From Candidatus Chlamydia corallus (GTDB taxonomy: Bacteria > Chlamydiota > Chlamydiia > Chlamydiales > Chlamydiaceae): DNA of 64,000 nt. The position numbers and the translations under genes are program-made. The DNA is taken from the NCBI RefSeq assembly GCF_002817655.1, contig NZ_NWQK01000001.1, positions 434,001-498,000 of the forward strand, given 5' to 3'. The notes below the pieces were generated by a model. It saw only the letters and a program-made list of their open reading frames with translations, did not search any database and was not told the origin of the DNA. Positions 21,825 through 30,722 of this stretch are shown one piece after another (positions within the stretch are counted from its first letter, which is position 1; every line of letters starts with the position of its first letter).

Positions 21825-23201
21825 TTAAGTATCTAAATTACGCACAGGATCTGCAAGATAGCCCTCATGCTCTTTGAGCAGAGCAACACCTCGGTTTGTA
21901 GATATAACATCCTTCAATAGAGCTATTAGAGCTATGCAGTTCAAGATGACCATACCAGAAAAACCTGTGTCAGATAAGGCCCAAATCATACGCATGTCTA
22001 TAATACCCCCGAGAGGAATCATCAATACATATATAGCCTTCAGCCATAGATTTGCACGTCTTCCTGGGATCATATATTGTAAACTTTTTTCTGCGCAAGC
22101 AAACCATGTCAATATTGTTGTATATCCAAATAAGGCCATCGCTAGAATAACGACAACACCACCTATAGAGCCGAGGCTGTTTTTAAATGCACTCATCACC
22201 ATCAAAGTGCCTTGCGCTCCCGAGCTATAAGCACCTGAGACAATAAGAACAAGTGTCGTGATTGAACAAACAATCATAACAATCACTGGGGGAACCAGAG
22301 TGACAAGTCCGTCTACAATAGGATTTTTGCTTTTTGTATTTGCCTGCAAAATAGATACCATTCCACTGCCACAATCTGTAGCCATGACTGCACGATTAAT
22401 ACCTGTAGAGATGACTTGTGAGAGCGTATACCCTCCAATTCCAGCTAGTCCAGCTTTGAGTCCAAATGCTGAAGAACATATGAGTTTAATTGCGGGAAGA
22501 ATCGCCGATACATGTTGGAAGAGAATGACTCCACAAGAAATACAGTAAAATCCTGCTATAAAGGGAATCACACGAGCTGAAAATCTTAGAATGCGGTTAT
22601 TACCACCTGCTAAGACGGGGATAACTACAAGTGCGAGTACAGTTCCAACAAGTAACTTCCCTAGTGTTCCTTCTGCACATAGAGGAACAATACAACTTAC
22701 TTGAACACAGTTTCCTGCACAGAAGGCTGTCATAATAGTGAATAAAGCAAAGAGTCCTGCAAGAATTTTTTTACGCATGCCAAAGGCAAGGCAAGCTATG
22801 GGTCCTCCAACAAATTCTCCTGAATTTCCTTCTGGTTTCCTGTATTTAGATCCTAAATATGAGCCAGCATATTGCACGATAGCTCCGAGCAAAGCTGCAA
22901 GCCATATCCAGACCAATGCTCCTGGACCTCCGCAAACTAAGGCGATAGCCATACCAGCGATATTTCCAGTACCAAAATTTCCAGCTAAGATTCCAGCTAC
23001 CGCTTCGTAAGAAGAGACTTCGCCTACTTTTGACGAAGCATCGTCTAATTTATTTTGAAGCATCAAATTAAAGCCTAGCTTTAAACCATGAAACTGTAAT
23101 CCCCGCAATTTCCATGTTAAGAGTCCCCCTAACAATAAGATCATAGGGAATACACAAAACGACGTAGCGAATTTATTTAACTGTTCTATAAAATGTAACA
23201 T
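21825..23201 (-). CDS. dagA: Alanine/glycine:Na+ symporter (AGCS family)
   Basis: A 458-residue integral membrane protein with about ten to eleven hydrophobic spans. It carries AGCS motifs including GNFGTGNIAGMA near residue 73 and SGMVSILQANTKSKNPI near residue 280. The family imports alanine or glycine with sodium, consistent with amino-acid uptake from the host and with the sodium gradient made by Na+-NQR. AGGAGA lies 5 bases before the ATG. The PEBP gene follows directly. The exact substrate is not determined by sequence. Confidence 0.9.
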   Translation of the reverse strand: MLHFIEQLNKFATSFCVFPMILLLGGLLTWKLRGLQFHGLKLGFNLMLQNKLDDASSKVGEVSSYEAVAGILAGNFGTGNIAGMAIALVCGGPGALVWIWLAALLGAIVQYAGSYLGSKYRKPEGNSGEFVGGPIACLAFGMRKKILAGLFALFTIMTAFCAGNCVQVSCIVPLCAEGTLGKLLVGTVLALVVIPVLAGGNNRILRFSARVIPFIAGFYCISCGVILFQHVSAILPAIKLICSSAFGLKAGLAGIGGYTLSQVISTGINRAVMATDCGSGMVSILQANTKSKNPIVDGLVTLVPPVIVMIVCSITTLVLIVSGAYSSGAQGTLMVMSAFKNSLGSIGGVVVILAMALFGYTTILTWFACAEKSLQYMIPGRRANLWLKAIYVLMIPLGGIIDMRMIWALSDTGFSGMVILNCIALIALLKDVISTNRGVALLKEHEGYLADPVRNLDT

Positions 23202-23261
23202 TGTCTCTCCTGTTGCTATTAATTATGAAAATCTCAGGAAGACCGAAGACAAAACTTCTGG

Positions 23262-23295
23262 GCTTCCTTTCCCTTTTGTTTTGGGGAAAGGAAGC
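23262..23295. other. Stem-loop between the lipoprotein and symporter genes
   Basis: A perfect 12-bp inverted repeat GCTTCCTTTCCC (23262-23273) / GGGAAAGGAAGC (23284-23295) with a 10-base loop lies 27 bases past the lipoprotein stop on the minus strand. No T-run follows on either strand, so it is a weak intrinsic terminator at best. It may be an mRNA-stabilising or attenuating hairpin in the symporter leader. Confidence 0.6.
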
Positions 23296-23322
23296 TTAGT
23301 TGTTGAGAGCTCTTCTAAAAGG

Positions 23323-23976
23323 TTAAGTTATCACTATATCCACAAGCTCAGGCCACCTTTCCCCTTGGACAATGGACGCAACGGTCCCAGAGTCCAAACC
23401 TAAGGTGGAGGCAAATGCAGCAATATCTTCTTCAGTGATAACTCCTTGAGAGAAAGCTTGAGAAAATACTTCGCTTAATTGAGTTAAGAAAAGATTCCAG
23501 ATCCAGTCGCGGCCCTGCATTTTTTTCATGCCTTCTATCAAAGCAGGGTTCTCAGCAAGAGCTTGCATTAAAGCTAGCGGATGAACTTCTCGAATACGGT
23601 ACAAAGCACTCTTAATTTCACCCTGGGACAAAGCTAACGTAATTGAAGACTTTTCTGCAGCAGAAGACACAACGAAAGAAAGGTCTCTTTCATCCTGATC
23701 TGACATTTTTTCTGCATATGTCTTAAAGTTAGCTTCCACTTCCAACGGATCCTTCCTAGTTTTATCACGTCGAGCGAAGAGTCTTCGAGAGCGACGAGAA
23801 AGTCTCTTGACAAGAGAAGGTGTTTCACGGTTTTCCGTCAGTATAACAGACTCTTGATTTAAGTCCCCCGAGTTTTTTGTCTCTAGGCTGTATCCTTTAG
23901 GATCATGAGAACAACTACTCAAACTTGTAAGTAAAGTTAACCCGCAAAATATAGTTTTATAAATGAATCTTTTCAT
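23323..23976 (-). CDS. Predicted lipoprotein, chlamydia-specific
   Basis: A 217-residue protein with a basic start, a hydrophobic segment and a lipobox L19-S-S-C22, so it is probably lipidated at Cys22. After a basic stretch (RRSRRLFARRDK, residues ~62-73) the rest is helical, and I recognise no enzyme motif. No Shine-Dalgarno element is visible before the ATG (ACTAAAAATA). The orthologous position in C. trachomatis carries a lipoprotein gene. It is divergent from the next exported protein across a 265-base AT-rich gap. Confidence 0.8.
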   Translation of the reverse strand: MKRFIYKTIFCGLTLLTSLSSCSHDPKGYSLETKNSGDLNQESVILTENRETPSLVKRLSRRSRRLFARRDKTRKDPLEVEANFKTYAEKMSDQDERDLSFVVSSAAEKSSITLALSQGEIKSALYRIREVHPLALMQALAENPALIEGMKKMQGRDWIWNLFLTQLSEVFSQAFSQGVITEEDIAAFASTLGLDSGTVASIVQGERWPELVDIVIT

Positions 23977-24183
23977 TATTTTTAGTTAAAATTTTTTTTT
24001 AATTTAAAATATTATAACATATTTTTAATTTAAAAAGGCCTATTTATTACAAAAAAGTTGTTAAGTTATTAACACAACTATACCTTTTATGTCTGAGTCT
24101 TTTTATTTCCTCAGAGGAGAACATTCTTGCGTTTCTCAAGTTGATTTGTTATTGGGCATTTTGTTATCAAAATAGGGTCTTTA

Positions 24184-24213
24184 GTTAATATCTTTAATTT
24201 TAAAGATATTAAC
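24184..24213. promoter_or_regulatory. Perfect 13-bp palindrome upstream of an exported-protein gene
   Basis: GTTAATATCTTTA (24184-24196) and TAAAGATATTAAC (24201-24213) are exact inverted repeats separated by ATTT. The element ends 28 bases before the start codon at 24242. No T-tract follows, so it does not look like a terminator. It could be an operator for a dimeric regulator or a 5' UTR hairpin. Confidence 0.6.
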
Positions 24214-24241
24214 AAAGCAACGTGATAGAGAAGAGGCTTCC

Positions 24242-25603
24242 ATGTTAAAAATTCTTAAAACCAAAGTCTTGGTTCTCCCGATAGTTTTGCTTATGGGAGT
24301 AACTTCTATCGGCTATGCTGCACCTCAACCATCCATACCAGCCCACTCGCAAGCAAAAGTTAAAATTGGTTCTGAAGGTTGGATAGAACAAAAACTACGT
24401 CAATATCCTGAGCTTCTTTGGCTTACAGAATCTGGAGGAGCCCCTCTTGTAACGTCTTATCCTGTAGATACGATGTATTCTGAAAAGCTCTTTAATAAAA
24501 AAGTTCCTTCTTTAGACATCGCGCTTCGCAGTATGATTCACTTGCATCTCTTGATCCAGGGGTCTCGGCAATCGTACATGCAGCTCTCTCAGATCCTACC
24601 TTCTGAAGAGGGGGGAATGACATTTAAGCAATTCCAGACAACTCACAAGCAATTGCTTTTCTTTTTAAATTCTCCTAAGAGCTTCGATAATACTCTGAGA
24701 ATTTTAGAAACAGCGATCGTGCTGAGGCATGTGGGTTGCTCTGCAAAAGCTACGGCGACATTTAAGCCCTATTTCACAGACTCTTGCCCAGAGACCTTTT
24801 ACGCAAAGGCGTTACATGTTTTACGTACTTTCCCAGAACTTTGTCCTTCATATGCAAGGCTATCTCCAGAACAGCAAGAAGTCTTGTTATCCCTACGGCG
24901 TTTAGGTAACTATGGTTCTCTATTGAACTTAACAGAAGTTCCTAGCGCACAACTGCTTTCTGCTTGGAGAACACGTCGATCTCTTGCGATTTTAGATTTG
25001 TACCTTTATTGCTTAGATACATGTGGAGAAAAAAATTGCTCTCAAGAATTTTATGTAAACTTCGCTCCTCTACTTTCTATGTTACAACAGCATGCTACCG
25101 TGGAAGAGGCCTTCTCTCGTTACTTTACTTACCGGGCGAATCGTTTAGGTTTTGAGGGAGTATCGCGAACGGACATGACTTTGGTTCGTTTAGCAACGTT
25201 AATGAATCTCTCTCCGACAGAAGCAGTTACTTTGGCTTGGAGTTTTAAAAATTTACCTTCTGATGAAGCTGAAAGTCTTGTCAACAGTTTCTATACAATA
25301 CAAGGGGAACACATTCCTTTAACATTTCGTGGTCTTCCCAGTTTAATTGCTGGACTTTCGCTCGCGACTCATGGATCTACAGTAAGTCCTGAAAGCCGCC
25401 TACGTCAAGTATACTCGACAATGCTATCTTTATTAGTAAAAAGCTTACGTTCTCATAAAGAAATGCTAAATAAACAACTCGTCCCACCAAGCACTGTTTT
25501 AGATTTTTCTGAAACTACGCTGTCTTCAGGAGGTTTAGACATTTTTTCTGAAAGTATAGTCGTTCGCATTCATTTAAATGGAGCTGTCAGCATAAATTTA
25601 TAA
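24242..25603 (+). CDS. Exported protein of unknown function, chlamydia-specific
   Basis: A 453-residue protein with a clear signal peptide: basic MLKILKTK, a hydrophobic core to about residue 25, and a probable cleavage after SIGYAA. The mature part is largely helical with several cysteines (for example DSCPETF, LDTCGEKNCS), which could form disulphides in the envelope. I recognise no domain. The ATG is well supported by AGAGG six bases upstream. A perfect 13-bp palindrome lies in the leader. The gene converges on ribH and is divergent from the lipoprotein gene. Confidence 0.85.
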   Translation: MLKILKTKVLVLPIVLLMGVTSIGYAAPQPSIPAHSQAKVKIGSEGWIEQKLRQYPELLWLTESGGAPLVTSYPVDTMYSEKLFNKKVPSLDIALRSMIHLHLLIQGSRQSYMQLSQILPSEEGGMTFKQFQTTHKQLLFFLNSPKSFDNTLRILETAIVLRHVGCSAKATATFKPYFTDSCPETFYAKALHVLRTFPELCPSYARLSPEQQEVLLSLRRLGNYGSLLNLTEVPSAQLLSAWRTRRSLAILDLYLYCLDTCGEKNCSQEFYVNFAPLLSMLQQHATVEEAFSRYFTYRANRLGFEGVSRTDMTLVRLATLMNLSPTEAVTLAWSFKNLPSDEAESLVNSFYTIQGEHIPLTFRGLPSLIAGLSLATHGSTVSPESRLRQVYSTMLSLLVKSLRSHKEMLNKQLVPPSTVLDFSETTLSSGGLDIFSESIVVRIHLNGAVSINL

Positions 25604-25668
25604 ATCAGGGAATGCTTGAAAGGTTCTACAATAAAATTTGTGGGACTGATAAGTTCCTTTTATAAGAA

Positions 25669-26133
25669 CTAGATTTGAGCAAATAGTGTGGCCATTTCTA
25701 TCGCTGTAGTCATTCCAGAAATTCCCAAGTGGCATCCTTTAATACCTGATCTTTCCCAAGCAATTTCTGGAGAGGGAGCTGTAACTATTGACAATGTTAT
25801 GGGAAGACAAAATTCCAAAGAGATTGCACCAATACCTGCAGTTACTTGATTTACAATTTGGTTATAATGGTCTGTTTTTCCTTGAATAAGGACGCCACAG
25901 GCAACAATAGCATCGAACTTTTCCCCAGAAGATAAAAGTTTTTTGATCGTACAGGGAACCTCAAAAGCTCCAGGAACACGGATAGTAGTCAATCCATCTT
26001 CACTACCTCCGAACTTCAAAAAAGTTTCTTGAGCTCCAGAGACAAGGGCATCAGCCATAGCCTGATTAAAGCAAGAGCCAACAATAGCAATACGTAGATT
26101 CTTCGCTGACAAATGTCCTTTCAATGTTTTCAT
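25669..26133 (-). CDS. ribH: 6,7-dimethyl-8-ribityllumazine synthase
   Basis: The penultimate enzyme of riboflavin synthesis, joining 5-amino-6-ribitylaminouracil and 3,4-dihydroxy-2-butanone 4-phosphate; it forms pentamers or capsids. The 154 residues carry the family pattern GSCFNQ near residue 17, RVPGAFEVP near residue 51 and ACGVLIQGKTDHYN near residue 80, which includes the catalytic histidine. Length is standard. It lies 14 bases downstream of ribBA with a purine-rich TTAGGGGATG leader, so the two are probably one transcript. Its 3' end converges with the exported-protein gene. Confidence 0.96.
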   Translation of the reverse strand: MKTLKGHLSAKNLRIAIVGSCFNQAMADALVSGAQETFLKFGGSEDGLTTIRVPGAFEVPCTIKKLLSSGEKFDAIVACGVLIQGKTDHYNQIVNQVTAGIGAISLEFCLPITLSIVTAPSPEIAWERSGIKGCHLGISGMTTAIEMATLFAQI

Positions 26134-26147
26134 ACATCCCCTAAGAT

Positions 26148-27404
26148 TTATCGTAACTGATTGTTACAGCACGGGAGATCTAGCCAATGTCCCATACGTT
26201 CCTGTTTTGTTCTTAAATATTGCTCGTTGTCTTCAGAAACCCGCACAGGAAGAGCCACTCTCTCGGTAATGGTGAGTCCGAAACCCTGAAGCCCAAAATA
26301 TTTTTGAGGATTGTGAGTGATTAAGTTAATCGTTGTCAACTTTAGATCAACAAGAATTTGTGCTCCTATGCCATATTCCCTTGAGTCTATAGGGAATCCC
26401 ATCGCTAAGTTTGCATCCACAGTATCATAACCGTTATCTTGAAGAGCATAGGCACGTACTTTATAGCCTAAACCGATACCACGCCCTTCTTGCCCTCGCA
26501 AGTAAATAATAACACCTTCTCCCTGTTGAGCAATGTAGCGCATTGCTGAATTCAGTTGTTCTCCACAATCACAGCGCTTAGATCCTAAAATATCTCCTGT
26601 GATGCACTCTGAGTGGACACGTACTAGGACATTACTTTTTCCTGCAACCTCGCCTTTTACCAAAGCAAGATGTTGTATTCCGTCTAATAATGATTCATAG
26701 ACATGAATCGTGAAGTCTCCGTAAGTTGTAGGGAGACGTGCTGAGGAGATTTTAGAGACCAGACGATCGGAGAGCATTCGATGAGCTATAATCGATGTCA
26801 CGGAAATCACAGCAATATTGTATTTCGTGGCAAATTCTAAAATTTGTGGTAATCGCATCATAGAATAATCTTCATTCACTAGTTCTGCGAGCACACCACA
26901 AGGCTGAAGTCCTGCTAGCTCCATGAGATCAACAGTAGATTCTGTATGACCTGCTCGTTTTAACACTCCTCCTGGAGAACTTGCTAGGGGGAAAAAGTGT
27001 CCTGGGCTAATAAAATCTTCAGGTTTACTCTCAGGGTCTGCTAATAGCTGTACTACTTTAGTTCTATCTGCAGCAGAAACTCCTGTAGTCACTCCATGAG
27101 CAGCATCTACGGATATGGTAAAGGGAGTTTTAAAACGGCAACGATTATCTTGGACCATCGGAGGAAGCCCCAAACGTAAGAGACGTTCTTGGCTTAAAGC
27201 AGCGCAAACAACCCCTGTGGTATGCTGAAGAAGAAAGGTCATCTTTTCAACGGTAATTTTTTCTCCTGCTATAATAAGGTCACCCTCATCTTCTCTAGAA
27301 GCTTCGTCAACAACAATAACAAACTTTCCTGCTCTTAGATCCTCAACAGCCTGCTCTAAAGAAACAAAATCTGGAGCGCCTATTTCTTCTTGAGTTTCTA
27401 TCAT
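26148..27404 (-). CDS. ribBA: Bifunctional DHBP synthase / GTP cyclohydrolase II
   Basis: A 418-residue fusion enzyme supplying both riboflavin precursors. The N-terminal ~200 residues are 3,4-dihydroxy-2-butanone 4-phosphate synthase ([13 protein letters not shown] near residue 33, and the HTESTVDL segment near 153). The C-terminal half is GTP cyclohydrolase II, with the zinc site C-x10-CDC ([14 protein letters not shown]) and [18 protein letters not shown] precedes the ATG. It is 68 bases downstream of ribD and 14 bases upstream of ribH on the same strand, giving a ribD-ribBA-ribH block. No FMN riboswitch was seen. Confidence 0.96.
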   Translation of the reverse strand: MIETQEEIGAPDFVSLEQAVEDLRAGKFVIVVDEASREDEGDLIIAGEKITVEKMTFLLQHTTGVVCAALSQERLLRLGLPPMVQDNRCRFKTPFTISVDAAHGVTTGVSAADRTKVVQLLADPESKPEDFISPGHFFPLASSPGGVLKRAGHTESTVDLMELAGLQPCGVLAELVNEDYSMMRLPQILEFATKYNIAVISVTSIIAHRMLSDRLVSKISSARLPTTYGDFTIHVYESLLDGIQHLALVKGEVAGKSNVLVRVHSECITGDILGSKRCDCGEQLNSAMRYIAQQGEGVIIYLRGQEGRGIGLGYKVRAYALQDNGYDTVDANLAMGFPIDSREYGIGAQILVDLKLTTINLITHNPQKYFGLQGFGLTITERVALPVRVSEDNEQYLRTKQERMGHWLDLPCCNNQLR

Positions 27405-27472
27405 TGACTCCCTCGTATCAACGGATTCCGATGCTAAGCATGCTACTCTAAAAATCCTTTCCCATCAATTCC

Positions 27473-28612
27473 TTATGGATTCAAAAAGTGAGGTGAAATC
27501 TCCCATACTATTTTTAAAGAATTTCCTAAAATTTGGGAACTTTTGAGAACGAGGGGAATCGCCGACTCCAAAAGATTTCCCAACACTCCGACGAAAGGTT
27601 TCTTCTGATTACCAAGAATCATGGGTCCAGAGTAAAGAATCACAGAATTAACAAGTTTTTCTTTTAATAAAGAGGTATGTAGAGTGGCTCCTCCTTCTAC
27701 AAGAATCTGTAGTATTTTTTTTTTGGAAAGATAGTCATAGACCATCTGAAGATCGACTCCTGATGGAGTAGATTCTGTTAATAAAACTGGAATATCTAAA
27801 GAATCTAAAACTTTTATATAATTTTTAGGACATCGTTCTGTCGTTACATAGAGAGTACGGCTTCTCTTATCAAAGACTTGGGATGTAAGGGGGACCTTCC
27901 CAGAACTATCTAAGACAACACGTAAGGGTTGCTGAGGGTAGAGTGCTCCCTGAGGTTGTCGTGCTGTGAGCGATGGATCGTCAAGAAGAACAGTACGAGA
28001 ACCGATAAGAATGGCTTGAGACTCTGCACGCAACTTTCCCACATCATACCGAGCCTCTGGACAAGTAATCCATTGAGACTTTCCTTGAGAATCGGCAACT
28101 TGGCCATCAATACTTGCTGCACTTTTAAGTATTGTCCACGGACGATTATAGGTCCGTTGGTATAAATAAGGCTGTAGCGAGGCGTATGCCTCACTCTCTC
28201 CAATACCAACATAGACCTGAATCCCTGCCTGACGTAATAGTGCTACTCCCTGACCCGCAACTTTAGAATCGGGGTCAATGAGAGCAACAAAGACTCTGGC
28301 TACCTTATGTTTAATCAGTAAGTGAGTACACGGAGGACGTGATCCAGAGTGAGAGCAGGGCTCGAGAGAAACATACATATCTGATCCACAGATAGGTTGA
28401 GAGGCATTTTGTATAGCAACCTCTTCAGCATGACGCCCTCCAGCATAAGCATGGAATCCCTCCCCAATGATGCGATTTCCTTGAACGATAACACACCCTA
28501 CCCAGGGATTTGGCGGGGCAGTCATTTTACCTTTTTCTCCGATTTCTATAGCACGCCGCATAAAAAAGAGTTGTTGCTCAGAGAAATCTTCCATATACTC
28601 TCGCTTTTGCAC
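27473..28612 (-). CDS. ribD: Riboflavin biosynthesis deaminase/reductase RibD
   Basis: A two-domain enzyme: an N-terminal zinc pyrimidine deaminase with HAEEVA and PCSHSGSRPPC motifs (residues ~60-95), and a C-terminal reductase with the TLKSAASIDGQVA segment near residue 162 and VEGGATLHTSLL near 308. It performs the second and third steps of riboflavin synthesis after GTP cyclohydrolase II. The longest frame starts with GTG at 28612. An ATG six codons downstream (28594) is an equally likely start, and neither has a convincing Shine-Dalgarno site. It is divergent from serS with only 26-44 bases between the starts. Confidence 0.94.
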   Translation of the reverse strand: MQKREYMEDFSEQQLFFMRRAIEIGEKGKMTAPPNPWVGCVIVQGNRIIGEGFHAYAGGRHAEEVAIQNASQPICGSDMYVSLEPCSHSGSRPPCTHLLIKHKVARVFVALIDPDSKVAGQGVALLRQAGIQVYVGIGESEAYASLQPYLYQRTYNRPWTILKSAASIDGQVADSQGKSQWITCPEARYDVGKLRAESQAILIGSRTVLLDDPSLTARQPQGALYPQQPLRVVLDSSGKVPLTSQVFDKRSRTLYVTTERCPKNYIKVLDSLDIPVLLTESTPSGVDLQMVYDYLSKKKILQILVEGGATLHTSLLKEKLVNSVILYSGPMILGNQKKPFVGVLGNLLESAIPLVLKSSQILGNSLKIVWEISPHFLNP

Positions 28613-28638
28613 ACTTCTACTTTAATAATGAGACAAGC

Positions 28639-29943
28639 ATGTTGGATATAAAAATTATACGCAAGACTCCCGAAAAATGCGAAACTCGGCTTCGTAAAAA
28701 AGATCCAAAAATTTCTTTAGAGCTCATACTCTCTTTGGATAAAGAGGTCCGTCAATTCAAGACCGATTCAGAAACTCTACAAGCACATAGACGAGTGTTG
28801 TCTCAAGAGATATATAAAGCCAAAACTCAAGGGATAGACGCCAAGAACTTGATGCAAGAGGTAGAAACCCTCGCTGCTAATCTTGAAAAAATTGAAGAAC
28901 AGCTCAATAAAAAAAATATGCAATTACATGAATTGCTTTGTCATCTTCCGAATTACCCTGCTGATGACATTCCTGTATCTGAGGATAAATCAGGAAACCA
29001 AGTAATCAAAAGTGTTGGAGACCTTCCCGCATTTTCCTTTCCTCCGAAGCATCACTTAGAGCTAAATCAGAAATTAGATATTTTAGACTTTCAAGCAGCA
29101 GCAAAAACGACAGGATCAGGATGGCCTGCTTATAAAAATCGTGGTGTTCTTTTGGAATGGGCTCTTCTTACCTATATGCTACAGAAGCAAGCAGCTCATG
29201 GATTTCAGCTTTGGCTCCCTCCTTTATTAGTAAAAAAAGAAATTTTATTTGGTTCTGGGCAGATTCCGAAATTTGACGGACAATACTACCGCGTTGAAGA
29301 TGGAGATCAGTACCTCTATCTCATCCCAACTGCTGAAGTAGTGCTGAACGGTTTTCATTCGCAAGACATCCTAACAGAAAAAGAACTTCCTCTTTACTAT
29401 GCTGCATTCACTCCGTGCTTCCGCAGAGAAGCGGGTGCTGCAGGAGCTCATGAGAGAGGGCTTGTACGAGTACATCAATTCCATAAGGTAGAAATGTTTG
29501 CCTTTACAACACCCGATCAAGATGATATTGCTTATGCAAAAATGCTTACTATTGTTGAAGAAATCCTTACAGAGCTGAAATTGCCTTATCGTCTTTCTTT
29601 GCTTTCCACAGGAGATATGTCTTTTACAGCATCCAAGACTATAGATGCTGAGGTCTGGTTGCCAGGACAAAAAGCTTTTTATGAAGTCTCTTCTATTTCT
29701 CAGTGTACTGATTTCCAGTCACGGCGATCTGGAACTCGGTATAAAGATAGCCAAGGCAAACTACAGTTTGTTCATACTCTTAACGGCTCAGGCCTGGCAA
29801 CACCTCGTCTCCTTGTGGCTATTTTAGAAAATAACCAACAACCTGATGGTTCTGTGATCATTCCCGAAGTGCTTCGTCCTTATTTAGGAGGGTTGGAGAC
29901 TCTTCTACCAAACACGATTGAGAACACACGAGACTGCGGGTAG
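28639..29943 (+). CDS. serS: Seryl-tRNA synthetase
   Basis: A class II aminoacyl-tRNA synthetase of 434 residues. Residues ~30-105 form the antiparallel coiled-coil arm that grips tRNA-Ser. The catalytic core follows with motif 2 (CFRREAGAAGAHERGLVRVHQF near residue 258) and motif 3 (GSGLATPRLLVAILEN near residue 382). The start MLDIKIIRKTPE fits the usual N-terminus. It is divergent from ribD, and a membrane-protein gene begins 21 bases after its stop. Confidence 0.97.
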   Translation: MLDIKIIRKTPEKCETRLRKKDPKISLELILSLDKEVRQFKTDSETLQAHRRVLSQEIYKAKTQGIDAKNLMQEVETLAANLEKIEEQLNKKNMQLHELLCHLPNYPADDIPVSEDKSGNQVIKSVGDLPAFSFPPKHHLELNQKLDILDFQAAAKTTGSGWPAYKNRGVLLEWALLTYMLQKQAAHGFQLWLPPLLVKKEILFGSGQIPKFDGQYYRVEDGDQYLYLIPTAEVVLNGFHSQDILTEKELPLYYAAFTPCFRREAGAAGAHERGLVRVHQFHKVEMFAFTTPDQDDIAYAKMLTIVEEILTELKLPYRLSLLSTGDMSFTASKTIDAEVWLPGQKAFYEVSSISQCTDFQSRRSGTRYKDSQGKLQFVHTLNGSGLATPRLLVAILENNQQPDGSVIIPEVLRPYLGGLETLLPNTIENTRDCG

Positions 29944-29964
29944 CATTAACTTCTAAGGAAAATT

Positions 29965-30711
29965 ATGACTAGGGATCCAGATGATCACTTTAAATCACAA
30001 ACTCCTGACAATCACGTAAAATATGTCAGAGACAAGCATGGAGTGTGTAAAGGAGAACCTCACACAACATTCAAAGGGTTTTTCTATCATTTAGCTAACC
30101 ATGCTTTATCTACTGGTGTTTTTCTTTTTTTCATTCGGACTTTGTTGTTCTTGGTTCCTACGAGTCGTTCTATTCAAGTAAAATCCTTAATATCTTTGGG
30201 CGTTGGCTGGACATTTTACCACGGATGCTTAAAAGCAAGAAAGGTTTGGGCGTATATAGAACTCTCTCACCGCTCCATGCTTGAAGAGAAAAATGAGATT
30301 GAAAAGAATTTTGATCAAGAAAGAATAGAGCTGCGGGTTTTATTTGAGAATCAAGGGTTTAAAGACCCTCTCCTCCAAGAGATGGTAGAATATGTCTGTT
30401 CCGATTCTACGCTATTACTAGATACGATGATCCGAGAGGAACTTTCTATTCGCAAAGAAGATCTCCCTCATCCTCTGATTCAAGGAGGATCTAGAATCTT
30501 AGGGGGCCTTTGCGGTCTTGTGATTTTCCTTCCCCTGGTCTTATGTATCAGTTACACTCTCGCAGGCATCTTTTCTGCTCTCATGGTTCTGATACTTTCC
30601 TTTCTCAAAGCTAAAATTCTAGAAAATGATAAAATTTCCGAAATGATTTGGGTATTAGGAATCTTCATCACTTCGGTAAGTATTATCTCATCGTTAATGA
30701 AACTATTATAA
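29965..30711 (+). CDS. Integral membrane protein of unknown function
   Basis: A 248-residue protein with hydrophobic spans near residues 45-65 and 70-85, a charged cytoplasmic-type middle (residues ~95-165, rich in Glu/Arg) and two or three more spans in the last 75 residues. The arrangement recalls small transporter-like families, but I see no diagnostic motif and give no function. AAGGA precedes the ATG. It lies between serS and the metal ATPase, whose start is 12 bases beyond this stop, so the two are likely co-transcribed. A role with the ATPase is possible but unproven. Confidence 0.75.
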   Translation: MTRDPDDHFKSQTPDNHVKYVRDKHGVCKGEPHTTFKGFFYHLANHALSTGVFLFFIRTLLFLVPTSRSIQVKSLISLGVGWTFYHGCLKARKVWAYIELSHRSMLEEKNEIEKNFDQERIELRVLFENQGFKDPLLQEMVEYVCSDSTLLLDTMIREELSIRKEDLPHPLIQGGSRILGGLCGLVIFLPLVLCISYTLAGIFSALMVLILSFLKAKILENDKISEMIWVLGIFITSVSIISSLMKLL

Positions 30712-30722
30712 CAGGTTGCTCA

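Noticed and set aside
26148..28612. FMN riboswitch upstream of the riboflavin genes
   Set aside because: No room for an RFN element before ribD (26-44 bases to serS) and no conserved RFN helices in the ribD-ribBA gap.
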